The notes beneath the pieces are model-generated. The model saw only the letters and a list, made by a program, of their open reading frames with translations. It was not told the origin of the DNA and ran no database searches. From Sphingomonas rosea (GTDB lineage: Bacteria > Pseudomonadota > Alphaproteobacteria > Sphingomonadales > Sphingomonadaceae): DNA of 64,000 nucleotides. Location of the stretch: contig NZ_BAABBR010000001.1 in the NCBI RefSeq assembly GCF_039538065.1, positions 1,216,501-1,280,500 on the forward strand, given 5' to 3'. Made by a program: the position numbers and the translations under genes. Numbering within the stretch: position 1 is the stretch's first letter; every line of letters starts with the position of its first letter. This document shows, in pieces, positions 56,826-64,000 of the stretch.

Positions 56826-56902
56826 TTCGTCCTGAGCGACGTCGAAGGACGCTTGCCCCCCGCCCTTCGACTGCGCGCCTGGGGCGCTCCGCTCAGGACG
56901 AA
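56826..56902. repeat. Nested inverted repeat (REP-like intergenic element)
   Basis: TTCGTCCTGAGC (56826-56837) pairs with GCTCAGGACGAA (56891-56902), and inside them GTCGAAGG (56841-56848) pairs with CCTTCGAC (56864-56871). The motifs are those of a palindromic element I recall as frequent in sphingomonad genomes. It may end transcription of the chemoreceptor gene. Confidence 0.75.
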
Positions 56903-56915
56903 CGAAGAGGGATCG

Positions 56916-58247
56916 TCAGGCCGCGAACTTGGAGATGAACTCGGCCGTCGCGCTCTTGAACTCGCCGATCTGCTGGCTGAACCGGCCGAAGCCCTGCTCC
57001 ACCCCGTCGATGTCGCGCGCGACGTTCTCGGTATCGGTCCGGATCGCCGCGATGGTCGAGCTCATCGAATCGGCTGCAAGCGCGGTCTCGTCGACCGCCG
57101 CGGTGATCATGGTCACCGTCTGCGCCTGCAATTCCATCGCCTGGCGGATTCGGTCGGCGCTGGTCTGCACCTCCTCGACCGTGCCCTGGATCGAGCTGTT
57201 GGCCTCGACCGTCTGCCTGGTCGCCGCGGTGATCGCCGAAATCTTGGCGGTGATGTCGTCGGTCGCCCGAGCGGTCTGCGAAGCGAGGCTCTTCACCTCC
57301 TGCGCGACCACCGCGAAGCCGCGGCCGGCATCGCCCGCGCGCGCCGCCTCGATCGTGGCGTTCAGGGCGAGCAGATTGGTCTGGCCCGCAATGTCGCGGA
57401 TGAGGCCGAGGATCGATTCGATCGCCTCGACATGCGCCGACAGCGCCTGGCTGACCTTGACCGCCTGCGCGGCCTGGTCACCGGCCCGGGTCGATACGGT
57501 CGCCGCCGTCTCGACTTCGGCCCGGGCGTCCTCGATCGCGCGGATGAGGCCGGCCGCGGTATGCGCCGCCTCGCGCATCGCCACCGCCGACTGCTCGGCC
57601 GCCGCGGCGACTTCGCTGGTCTTGCCGAGCATGCCGCGGGTGGCGGCCGCCGTGGCGCTCGCCTGGCCGCGCAGCATGTCGCTGTCGCTGCTCGCGCGGG
57701 CCACCGAGGCGACCACGCGGCGGTTGAATTCCTCCGCCTTGGCGTGCCGCTCCTTGTCGTGATTGGTCTGCTGGTAATGGATGGCGTGCGCGACGAAGAC
57801 GTCGATCTCGACCATGTTCATCTCGTGGATGGTCTGCGCCGCCGCCGCCCGCTCGGCCGAATCGTTGAAGGTCGCGCGCATCGCCGTGGTCAGCGCCTCG
57901 GCCTCGCCCGACAGACCCGCCATCAGCGTCGTCAGCGAGACGTCGGCCGCCATCGCATCCTCGACATATTTCCTGGCGGTGTTGACCCAGCCCGTCTCGG
58001 TCAGGCGCAGGAACTTGTCGCGCAGGTAAGGGATGATCCGGTCGGCCAGGTGGTCGAGCTTGGCATCGCTGAAGTGGCCGCGCCCGTCCGAATGCTCGCG
58101 ATAGCGCTCCCAGAACTTGCGGGCGACGTCGCGCTCGTGGCTCGCGACCGCGCTCCACAGGGCGGCGGCGCGGGCCGGCAGGTCACCGGCCGGATCGAAG
58201 GCCTTGAGGCGGCGAGCGTGACTGGCATCGGTGGCGGGCATCGACAA
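56916..58247 (-). CDS. Soluble chemoreceptor with N-terminal globin-like sensor region
   Basis: 443 residues, no membrane helix. Residues about 25-170 are helical with a pattern reminiscent of globin-coupled sensors ([56 protein letters not shown]), but the proximal His could not be placed with certainty. The signalling domain has [20 protein letters not shown]. No CheR pentapeptide. It may sense oxygen or another cytoplasmic cue. The globin assignment is tentative; the receptor call is firm. Confidence 0.85.
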   Translation of the reverse strand: MSMPATDASHARRLKAFDPAGDLPARAAALWSAVASHERDVARKFWERYREHSDGRGHFSDAKLDHLADRIIPYLRDKFLRLTETGWVNTARKYVEDAMAADVSLTTLMAGLSGEAEALTTAMRATFNDSAERAAAAQTIHEMNMVEIDVFVAHAIHYQQTNHDKERHAKAEEFNRRVVASVARASSDSDMLRGQASATAAATRGMLGKTSEVAAAAEQSAVAMREAAHTAAGLIRAIEDARAEVETAATVSTRAGDQAAQAVKVSQALSAHVEAIESILGLIRDIAGQTNLLALNATIEAARAGDAGRGFAVVAQEVKSLASQTARATDDITAKISAITAATRQTVEANSSIQGTVEEVQTSADRIRQAMELQAQTVTMITAAVDETALAADSMSSTIAAIRTDTENVARDIDGVEQGFGRFSQQIGEFKSATAEFISKFAA

Positions 58248-58407
58248 CTATACTCCTGGACCACATGGGTTTGGTGGAGCCTGCCTAGTCCCGATTGGTT
58301 AAGAGGCGGTTAGGCCCATCGGCCCTCCTTGCCCTATGCGGCGGCCCGTCCTAGGTGCACCGCACAAGCATTTCCGCCCGTTTCTGCCGGAGCATTCGAA
58401 GACTCTC

Positions 58408-58818
58408 ATGGCACGTAATACTGCAAGGCCGCTGTCGCCCCATCTCACCATATGGAAATGGGGTCCGCACATGCTGGTGTCGATCCTTCACCGCGCCACC
58501 GGCGTCGCGCTCACGCTCGGCGGGCTGTTCCTGCTGACCTGGTGGCTCCTCGCGTTGTCGGGCAGCGCCGAGGGCTATGCGACCTTCACCAGCTTCGTCG
58601 GCTGGAAGCTCGGGCCCGTGCCGCTGATCCTGATCGGCCTCGTGCTCCTGACCTGGGCCTTCTTCCAGCACACGCTGTCGGGCCTCCGCCACCTCGTCAT
58701 GGACGTCGGCGCGGGCTTCGAGCTCAAGACCAACAAGACCATGGCGCTCGGCACGATCGTCGGCTCGCTGATCCTCACCGCCCTGTTCTGGGCCATCATC
58801 CTCGGGAAAGCCGCATGA
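58408..58818 (+). CDS. sdhC: Succinate dehydrogenase cytochrome b556 subunit SdhC
   Basis: 136 residues. RPLSPHLTIWKWG and SILHRATGVALT are the quinone-site/family signature; three helices at about 28-52, 68-90 and 110-130, with the heme-ligand candidate His in FFQHTLSGLRHL. It anchors SdhAB. The ATG is chosen by similarity; only weak SD. It is divergent from the chemoreceptor. Confidence 0.93.
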   Translation: MARNTARPLSPHLTIWKWGPHMLVSILHRATGVALTLGGLFLLTWWLLALSGSAEGYATFTSFVGWKLGPVPLILIGLVLLTWAFFQHTLSGLRHLVMDVGAGFELKTNKTMALGTIVGSLILTALFWAIILGKAA

Positions 58819-59246
58819 CCGGGCCGAAGCAAATGGGCGCGCACGAGCGCAACGCCGTTCCGGACGGCAAGACCCCGCTTGGCCGGGTCCGCGGCCTCGG
58901 CTCGGCGCATCACGGCGGCGGCCACTGGATCAAGGAGCGCGTCTCGTCCGCTGCCCTGCTCCTGCTCGGCACCTGGTTCCTCGCCTCGCTGCTGCTGCTG
59001 CCCGACTTCACCCAATCGACCATCACCGCCTGGCTGTCGGGCCCGTTCGGCTTCGTCCCCATGGCCCTGTTCGTCTACCTCTGCTTCGAGCACAGCTTCG
59101 AGGGCGTGAAGGTCATCGTCGACGACTATCAGGGTGACGAAGGCGGCCGCCTGACCTGGCACATCATCTCCCTTTTCCTCCACGTCGGGGCTGGCGCACT
59201 GGCGCTCTTTGCCCTCGCCCGTATCGCTTTCGGAGCCGCCGCCTGA
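58815..59246 (+). CDS. sdhD: Succinate dehydrogenase membrane anchor SdhD
   Basis: 143 residues from the ATG overlapping sdhC. Three helices at about 45-64, 78-92 and 116-140; [20 protein letters not shown] opening and [14 protein letters not shown] with the heme/quinone residues match SdhD. With SdhC it forms the quinone site of complex II. Its stop overlaps sdhA (TGATG). Confidence 0.92.
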   Translation: MTGPKQMGAHERNAVPDGKTPLGRVRGLGSAHHGGGHWIKERVSSAALLLLGTWFLASLLLLPDFTQSTITAWLSGPFGFVPMALFVYLCFEHSFEGVKVIVDDYQGDEGGRLTWHIISLFLHVGAGALALFALARIAFGAAA

Positions 59247-61048
59247 TGACCGCCGCCTACCAGATCATCGACCATGTCTATGACGTCGTCGTCGTCGGCG
59301 CCGGCGGCGCCGGGCTTCGCGCGACCATGGGCGCGGCCGAAAAGGGCCTCAAGACCGCCTGCGTCACCAAGGTCTTCCCGACCCGCAGCCACACCGTCGC
59401 CGCGCAGGGCGGGATCGCCGCCAGCCTCGGCAACATGGGTCCGGACCACTGGACCTGGCACATGTACGACACCGTCAAGGGCTCCGACTGGCTCGGCGAC
59501 CAGGACGCGATCGAATATCTCTGCCGTGAGGCCCCCGCCGCGGTCTACGAGCTCGAGCACGCCGGCCTTCCGTTCAGCCGCACCGACGACGGCAAGATCT
59601 ACCAGCGCGCGTTCGGCGGCATGACTCAGAACATGGGCGAAGGCCCGGCCGCGCAGCGCACCTGCGCCGCCGCCGACCGCACCGGCCACGCCATGCTCCA
59701 CGCGCTCTACCAGCAGAGCCTGAAGTATAATTCCGACTTCTTCGTCGAATATTTCGCCCTCGACCTCATCATGGAGGACGGCGAGTGCCGCGGCATCATG
59801 GCCCTGTGCATGGAAGACGGGTCGATCCACCGCTTCCGCGCCCAGGCCGTGGTCCTTGCGACCGGCGGCTACGGCCGCTGCTATTTCTCGGCGACCAGCG
59901 CCCACACCTGCACCGGTGACGGCAATGCCATGGTGATGCGCGCCGGGCTGCCGCTGCAGGACATGGAATTCGTCCAGTTCCACCCGACCGGCATCTACGG
60001 TGCCGGCGTCCTCATCACCGAGGGCGCGCGCGGCGAGGGCGGCTACCTCACCAACTCGGCGGGCGAACGCTTCATGGAGCGCTACGCCCCGTCGGCCAAG
60101 GACCTCGCCAGCCGCGACGTCGTGTCGCGCTCGATGGCGATGGAGATCCGCGAGGGCCGCGGCGTCGGCAAGGAGAAGGACCACATCTTCCTTCACCTCG
60201 ACCACATCGATCCCAAGATCCTCGCCGAGCGCCTGCCCGGCATCACCGAGACCGCCAAGATCTTCGCCGGCGTCGACATGACCCGCGAGCCGATCCCGGT
60301 CACGCCGACCGTCCACTACAACATGGGCGGCATCCCGACCAACTATCACGGCGAAGTCGTCACCTTGCGCGACGGCAATCCCGACAGCGTCGTCCCCGGC
60401 CTGTTCGCGGTCGGCGAAGCGGCCTGCGTCTCGGTCCATGGCGCCAACCGCCTCGGCTCGAACAGCCTCATCGACCTCGTCGTCTTCGGCCGCGCCGCGG
60501 GCCTTCGCCTCGGCGAGATCCTCAAGCCCGGCGCTGCGCCCAAGCCGCTCGCCAAGACCAGCGCCGAGTTCGCGCTCGGCCGCCTCGACCACTTCCGTCA
60601 CGCCGAGGGCTCGACGCCCACCGCGCAGATCCGCAACGAGATGCAGCGCACGATGCAGGCCGATTGCGCGGTCTTCCGCACCGAGCGCACCCTCGACGAG
60701 GGCGTCGGCAAGATCGACGCGGTCTATCGCAGCCTGTCGGACGTCAAGGTCACCGACCGCAGCCTCATCTGGAACACCGACCTCGTCGAGACGCTCGAGC
60801 TCGACAACATGCTCGGCCAGGCCCTCATCACCATGCACAGCGCCGCCAACCGCAAGGAAAGCCGCGGCGCGCACATGCACGAGGACTTCCCCGAGCGCGA
60901 CGACGCGAACTGGATGAAGCACACGGTCGCCTGGTTCGACGGCTGGGGCGGCAAGAGCGGCAACGTCGCAATCGATTACCGCCCGGTCCACGACTACACG
61001 CTCACCGACGAGGTCGGCTACATCAAGCCCAAGGCCCGCGTTTACTGA
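59246..61048 (+). CDS. sdhA: Succinate dehydrogenase flavoprotein subunit SdhA
   Basis: 600 residues. [16 protein letters not shown] binds FAD, His49 in [10 protein letters not shown] is the covalent FAD site, [14 protein letters not shown] and [18 protein letters not shown] are conserved; the C-terminus has [12 protein letters not shown]. It oxidises succinate. The iron-sulfur subunit gene sdhB, usually next, is not found in the rest of the window. Confidence 0.97.
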   Translation: MTAAYQIIDHVYDVVVVGAGGAGLRATMGAAEKGLKTACVTKVFPTRSHTVAAQGGIAASLGNMGPDHWTWHMYDTVKGSDWLGDQDAIEYLCREAPAAVYELEHAGLPFSRTDDGKIYQRAFGGMTQNMGEGPAAQRTCAAADRTGHAMLHALYQQSLKYNSDFFVEYFALDLIMEDGECRGIMALCMEDGSIHRFRAQAVVLATGGYGRCYFSATSAHTCTGDGNAMVMRAGLPLQDMEFVQFHPTGIYGAGVLITEGARGEGGYLTNSAGERFMERYAPSAKDLASRDVVSRSMAMEIREGRGVGKEKDHIFLHLDHIDPKILAERLPGITETAKIFAGVDMTREPIPVTPTVHYNMGGIPTNYHGEVVTLRDGNPDSVVPGLFAVGEAACVSVHGANRLGSNSLIDLVVFGRAAGLRLGEILKPGAAPKPLAKTSAEFALGRLDHFRHAEGSTPTAQIRNEMQRTMQADCAVFRTERTLDEGVGKIDAVYRSLSDVKVTDRSLIWNTDLVETLELDNMLGQALITMHSAANRKESRGAHMHEDFPERDDANWMKHTVAWFDGWGGKSGNVAIDYRPVHDYTLTDEVGYIKPKARVY

Positions 61049-61055
61049 TCGGCCC

Positions 61056-61081
61056 CGCCCCTCCCCTTCGGGAGAGGGGCG
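61056..61081. terminator. Hairpin between sdhA and the convergent small gene
   Basis: CGCCCCTC-CCC-TTC-GGG-A-GAGGGGCG: an 11-bp stem with one bulged A and a TTC loop, just after the sdhA stop. No T-run follows; it may end or stabilise the sdhCDA transcript. Confidence 0.6.
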
Positions 61082-61086
61082 ACCCG

Positions 61087-61278
61087 TTACGCCTCGGGCG
61101 CCAACGTCAACGGCCGAGGCACCCGCTTGCCCTTGGTCCGGCTGGTCAGATGAACCCGCCCGCACCGGTCACAGCGATACGTCCTGAGATCGAGCCCCGC
61201 TGACGCGGCAACCGCCAGCGCCTCCGCGGCCGAGGCAAAAGCGCGCTTGCGCCGGCAGACACTTAGTTTCGTGCGCAA
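61087..61278 (-). CDS. Small zinc-finger-like protein (63 aa)
   Basis: TTG start with GAAGG about ten bases upstream. A basic N-terminus with one Cys (SVCRRKRAF) is followed by a short helix (ASAAEALAVAASAGL) and a YRCDRCGRVHLTSRTKG knuckle; Cys8, Cys36, Cys39 and His43 could bind zinc. Small proteins of this form occur in sphingomonads and phages but have no known role. The call as a gene rests on this metal-site pattern. Confidence 0.6.
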   Translation of the reverse strand: MRTKLSVCRRKRAFASAAEALAVAASAGLDLRTYRCDRCGRVHLTSRTKGKRVPRPLTLAPEA

Positions 61279-61308
61279 CGCGCCAAGGCCTTCATGAAGG
61301 CGCGGACG

Positions 61309-61539
61309 TCAAGTTTCCGACGGCCGAGGTCCACGCGCCGGATCTTCTCCGACAATCGCCTGCCAGCCCTTGCGAACGCCATATTGCACCGCCCAGCCAA
61401 GCGCCCAGGTCGCCACCACCGGCGCGATGGCGCGGATCGCCGTCTCCGCCACGGTGCCGATGATGGCACCCTTGATGCCACTGTCGCCGTCCTCGCGATC
61501 GATCGCCGCGCCGATCAGGGCCCCGAACAGATTTGCCAC
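61309..61539 (-). CDS. Small Gly/Ala-rich membrane-associated protein (76 aa)
   Basis: GTG start with AAAGGAG at good spacing. Two weakly hydrophobic segments: LFGALIGAAID (4-14) and IKGAIIGTVAETAIRAIAPVV (about 22-42), with glycine-zipper-like spacing, then WALGWAVQYG. The polar tail ends RGPRPSET. No family was recognised. It lies 30 bp before the zinc-finger gene on the same strand. Confidence 0.6.
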   Translation of the reverse strand: MANLFGALIGAAIDREDGDSGIKGAIIGTVAETAIRAIAPVVATWALGWAVQYGVRKGWQAIVGEDPARGPRPSET

Positions 61540-61596
61540 GCCGTTTCTCCTTTCCCGGCAGAAACGCGCGGCGCCTGATCGGTTCCGAAAGCCCGC

Positions 61597-62097
61597 TCAG
61601 ACCAGCGTCGGCAACAGCGTCGCCAACTGATCCATCTGCGCCGGCAGTCCCTTGGCCGAGCCCTGCATCGCTTCTTCCAGCGCCTCGGCACTGGGATAGG
61701 CTTCGTGGAAGGTCAGCAGTGTCTGCCCTTCGCCGTGCGCCGCGAAGGTGACGGTGGTCACCGCGCCCTCTTCCTCGCCCTCGTCATTTGTCCAGACGAT
61801 CCGTTCCCCCGGCACCACCTCGAGATACTGGCCGTAGAAGGCCATGCTGCCCCCCTCGCCCGCGGCGAACTCGAGCCGGTACTTGCCGCCGGTCCGCACA
61901 TCCATGTCGCAGCCGACGAGGCTGATCCCGAAGCCCTCGGGCACCCACCAGCGACGGAACAGCTCGGGCACGGCCCAGGCGCGATAGACGAGCGCCGGCG
62001 GCGCATCGAACAGCCGGGTCGCGACGAGTTCGGTGTCGCCCTTCCGCTCCACCGACGTGGCGCCCATCATCGCGTGGCTAGTCGTTCGCGCGTCCAT
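61597..62097 (-). CDS. SRPBCC (AHSA1-like) domain protein
   Basis: 166 residues. The ATG has AGGAGG six bases upstream, inside the end of the ArsR gene (20-bp overlap). TRLFDAPPALVYRAWAVPELFRRWW and RIVWTNDEGEE are typical of the AHSA1/START-like fold that binds hydrophobic ligands. Paired ArsR-SRPBCC genes are common; ligand and role are unknown. An auxiliary role in the regulator's response is likely. Confidence 0.88.
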   Translation of the reverse strand: MDARTTSHAMMGATSVERKGDTELVATRLFDAPPALVYRAWAVPELFRRWWVPEGFGISLVGCDMDVRTGGKYRLEFAAGEGGSMAFYGQYLEVVPGERIVWTNDEGEEEGAVTTVTFAAHGEGQTLLTFHEAYPSAEALEEAMQGSAKGLPAQMDQLATLLPTLV

Positions 62098-62437
62098 GCT
62101 CTTCCTCCTGCTTGAGTTCGTCGAGAACCGTGTCGAGCCTCGCGAAACGCGCCTCGAACAGCGCCGCCATGTCGGCCAGCCATTGCGCCTCGTGGTCGAG
62201 CCCGCGCGCGCCCAGCCGGCAGGTCCGCACCCGCCCGACCTTCTGAGTCGCCACCAGCCCCGCCCCCTCGAGCACCGCGACATGCTTCTTCATGCCGGTC
62301 AGCGTCATCCCGAAGCGGCCGGCGAGATCGGAGATGCTCGCCTCGCGCCGCGCCAGTTCGGCGATCACCCCGCGCCGTGTCGCATCGGACAAAGCGGCGA
62401 AGGAGCGATCGAGCGCTGGCGACTCATAGTGAACCAT
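62078..62437 (-). CDS. ArsR-family transcriptional regulator
   Basis: 119 residues from ATG at 62437, whose MVHYESPALDRSFAALSDATRR start is typical; the TTG at 62461 would add eight residues. Winged helix: LARREASISDLAGRFGMTLTGMKKHVAVLEGAGLV. No metal-binding Cys pairs, so it is of the non-metal branch that accompanies SRPBCC proteins. A perfect palindrome covers its start codon, suggesting self-repression. Confidence 0.88.
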   Translation of the reverse strand: MVHYESPALDRSFAALSDATRRGVIAELARREASISDLAGRFGMTLTGMKKHVAVLEGAGLVATQKVGRVRTCRLGARGLDHEAQWLADMAALFEARFARLDTVLDELKQEEEHGRAND

Positions 62438-62445
62438 CAGGTTCA
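62430..62445. promoter_or_regulatory. Palindromic operator over the ArsR start codon
   Basis: TGAACC-ATCA-GGTTCA, perfect 6-bp arms, includes the ATG at 62437. Its position means that bound ArsR would block transcription and its transcript's start region, a common autoregulation layout. Confidence 0.6.
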
Positions 62446-62495
62446 GTGTTACGCTGATCAAAGCCGGTCCGCAAGGCCCGACCGGCTGACCCCGC

Positions 62496-64000
62496 TCAGG
62501 CGGCGATCTGGAGCTGGTCCCGGCCCGCGCGCTTGGCGCGATAAAGGGCGGCGTCGGCCGACTTGAGCGCGCTTCGAAGCCCCGTCTCGCCGATCACCGC
62601 GACGCCGCCGCTGATCGTCACGCGGATCCGGCCCGCTTCGGTCGTGATCGGTGACGCGGACATGAGCAATCGCAGGCGGTCGCAAATGTCATAGGCTTGC
62701 TGGAGCGAGGTGTGCTCGAACAGGACCACGAATTCCTCGCCGCCCAGCCGGCACATCCGGTCATGCCCGCGAACGAAGCCCTTGGCGGCGCGGGCGAAGC
62801 CGACCAGCACCTCGTCGCCGACTTCGTGGCCATGCGTGTCGTTCACCGCCTTGAAGCGGTCGATGTCGAGAATGGCGAGGCAATGCTCGCCTTGGCAGAG
62901 ATCAGCGGCCATCTGCTCGAGCGCCCGCCGATTGGGCAGCCGGGTCAGCGCATCGACCAGCGCCGCCTCCTGCCAGCTCTCTTCGCTCTGCTTGGCGAGC
63001 GTCACGTCGCGGATCATCGCGAGCAGTTCATAGGGCCGGCCATCGTCGTCGAGCAGCGCGCGCCCGTGGGTCGCGAACCAGCGTATCTCGCCCTCGCGGG
63101 TCATGCTGCGATATTCGTAGCGGCGCGGTTCGCCGGCGCTCGCGAGTGTCTGGCGATGCTCCTCGATCACCCGCGCGAGGTCGGCCGGGTGGATGAGGTC
63201 GCGGCTCGCCTGCCCGACGAGCGCCTCGGGCGTATGCCCCAGAAGCTGGTGAATGCTCGGCGAGACGTAGCGAATGCGCCCATCCGGCGCGATCCGCATG
63301 ATGACGTCGGTGCAATATTCGGCCAGCAGCCGGAACTCGGCCTCGCTCCGCCGGAAGCTGCGCAGGAGCTTTCGACGATGATGGAGATCGGCCGCGACCG
63401 GAAGCACGGTCAGCACGGTCGCGACCAGGAATAGCTGGAAGAACAGCATGCGCGCGGGAAGGCTCGCCCCCGACAGCGCGACCGGGCCTTGTCCCGCGCC
63501 GGTCAGGGAGCCGCCGATCAGGGCCAGGCCCACGAGGGCGAAGGCCGCGCCCAGCCGCTCGAGCCGGAAGGTCGCGAGCAGCACGAACATCACCGGCAGG
63601 AACAGCAAAGGCCAATCGGTCTGCGCGAAGACGGCGATGTCGACCACGACAAGCAGCGGCAGGAGGATCGCGGCGTCGAGCTTGCGGCGCTGCAGGAGTT
63701 GCGCGCTGTCGCGGCGGGCCGAACGGCTGGCAAGGAGATGCGCGATCGGCAGGATCGTGAGGTTGCCGAGGGCGTGACCGCTGATGAAGGTCGCGACACC
63801 CGGCAACGGCGCATGGCCGATCAGCCACAGCACCGCGCCCACGACCGGCGCGACGCAGACCGGCGCCACCACCATCGCGAAGACGAAGCGGCCGAACCAC
63901 GACAGGTCGGCCATCAGTTCGCGCTGGCCGGCGCTGCGGGTCATGATGAGCGCGGCGACGGTGCCTTCGCCGAGATTGACGATCACGAACCAGGGTGCCG
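62496..64000 (-). CDS. PAS-GGDEF diguanylate cyclase with MASE1-like membrane domain (5' end beyond window)
   Basis: The frame is open to the right edge; about 501 residues are visible. An N-terminal membrane part with several helices resembles MASE1 (APWFVIVNLGEGTVAAL, ATFISGHALGNLTILP). A PAS domain (about 225-340) has LAEYCTDVIMRIAPDGRIRYVSPS and a PAC-like end. The GGDEF domain has LTRLPNRRAL and RLGGEEFVVLFE, with RGHD as an inhibitory I-site just upstream. It is expected to make c-di-GMP, which in this setting would influence motility. A GTG at 63986 is internal to the helix, so the true start lies outside. Confidence 0.9.
   Translation of the reverse strand, partial: APWFVIVNLGEGTVAALIMTRSAGQRELMADLSWFGRFVFAMVVAPVCVAPVVGAVLWLIGHAPLPGVATFISGHALGNLTILPIAHLLASRSARRDSAQLLQRRKLDAAILLPLLVVVDIAVFAQTDWPLLFLPVMFVLLATFRLERLGAAFALVGLALIGGSLTGAGQGPVALSGASLPARMLFFQLFLVATVLTVLPVAADLHHRRKLLRSFRRSEAEFRLLAEYCTDVIMRIAPDGRIRYVSPSIHQLLGHTPEALVGQASRDLIHPADLARVIEEHRQTLASAGEPRRYEYRSMTREGEIRWFATHGRALLDDDGRPYELLAMIRDVTLAKQSEESWQEAALVDALTRLPNRRALEQMAADLCQGEHCLAILDIDRFKAVNDTHGHEVGDEVLVGFARAAKGFVRGHDRMCRLGGEEFVVLFEHTSLQQAYDICDRLRLLMSASPITTEAGRIRVTISGGVAVIGETGLRSALKSADAALYRAKRAGRDQLQIAA

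Noticed and set aside
59129-61165. A 678-codon open frame on the strand opposite sdhA
   Set aside because: It mirrors the codons of sdhA, a clear gene with all catalytic motifs; long antisense frames are expected in GC-rich coding DNA, and its protein is low-complexity with no domain.
61087-61539. Toxin-antitoxin pair made by the two small genes after sdhA
   Set aside because: No overlap, no known toxin or antitoxin fold, and the membrane-like protein and zinc knuckle do not resemble any type I or II pair.

Overview
The window is GC-rich (about two-thirds or more G+C by eye), densely packed alphaproteobacterial chromosome, most likely from a member of the Sphingomonadaceae. Reasons: a FlbT-type flagellar regulator, an UrcA-family protein, the sdhC-sdhD-sdhA order, the operon style with 4-bp stop/start overlaps and frequent GTG/TTG starts, and a nested inverted repeat of a kind I recall as common between genes of sphingomonads. 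I see no rRNA genes, CRISPR array, insertion sequence or integrase. The assignment rests on reading alone; no database was searched.

Layout. 1-5491 (minus): a coupled membrane operon (SPFH-SHOCT, two DUF4178 proteins, a 47-aa membrane peptide, DUF350, and a membrane-anchored spermidine-synthase-like enzyme cut by the window edge), preceded by a DUF1440 protein. 5631-10829: four glycosyltransferases, the first a sucrose-phosphate-synthase-like glycosyltransferase/HAD-phosphatase fusion. 10826-22546 (minus): a chemotaxis operon STAS-cheY-cheA-cheW-mcp-mcp-cheW-cheR-cheB-MCP-like protein, running directly into the GT4 gene. The two soluble receptors carry three and two copies of a 90-residue HAMP-like unit. 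22697-27306: molybdenum-cofactor genes moaA, moeA, moaC, moaB, moaE, moaD with a TauE/SafE permease.

27358-34879: flagellar genes flgL, flgK, flgE (minus) and flbT, fliI, fliJ and a lytic transglycosylase (plus). As given, fliI lacks two bases in its GERGREVQEF motif and has no ATG/GTG/TTG start, so it is either inactivated or affected by sequence errors. 35062-39014: a sigma-70-like factor, a membrane chemoreceptor with a CheR-tether-like tail, and an isolated endolysin (GH108) plus holin pair like the lysis genes of gene transfer agents.

39109-53394 (mostly plus): a phospholipase-D protein, an alpha/beta hydrolase, hslVU, a GFA enzyme, a TIGR02117-type protein, tRNA-Pro(GGG), yajC-secD-secF, bamD, recN, a dienelactone hydrolase, a DUF1697 protein and ligA: protein quality control, export, outer-membrane assembly and DNA repair. 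53483-64000: UrcA, a lipoprotein, then SDR, subclass B3 metallo-beta-lactamase and prmA in one overlapping minus-strand operon, a soluble chemoreceptor, sdhCDA without sdhB, two small proteins, an ArsR/SRPBCC pair with a palindromic operator on its start codon, and a PAS-GGDEF cyclase cut by the right edge.

Taken together, motility and its control dominate the window: one complete chemotaxis pathway, two additional receptors, part of the flagellum, and a c-di-GMP enzyme. The least explained items are the MCP-like protein with a CheZ-style DxxxQ motif, the poly-HAMP receptors, the SPFH/DUF4178/DUF350/SpeE module and the orphan lysis pair.
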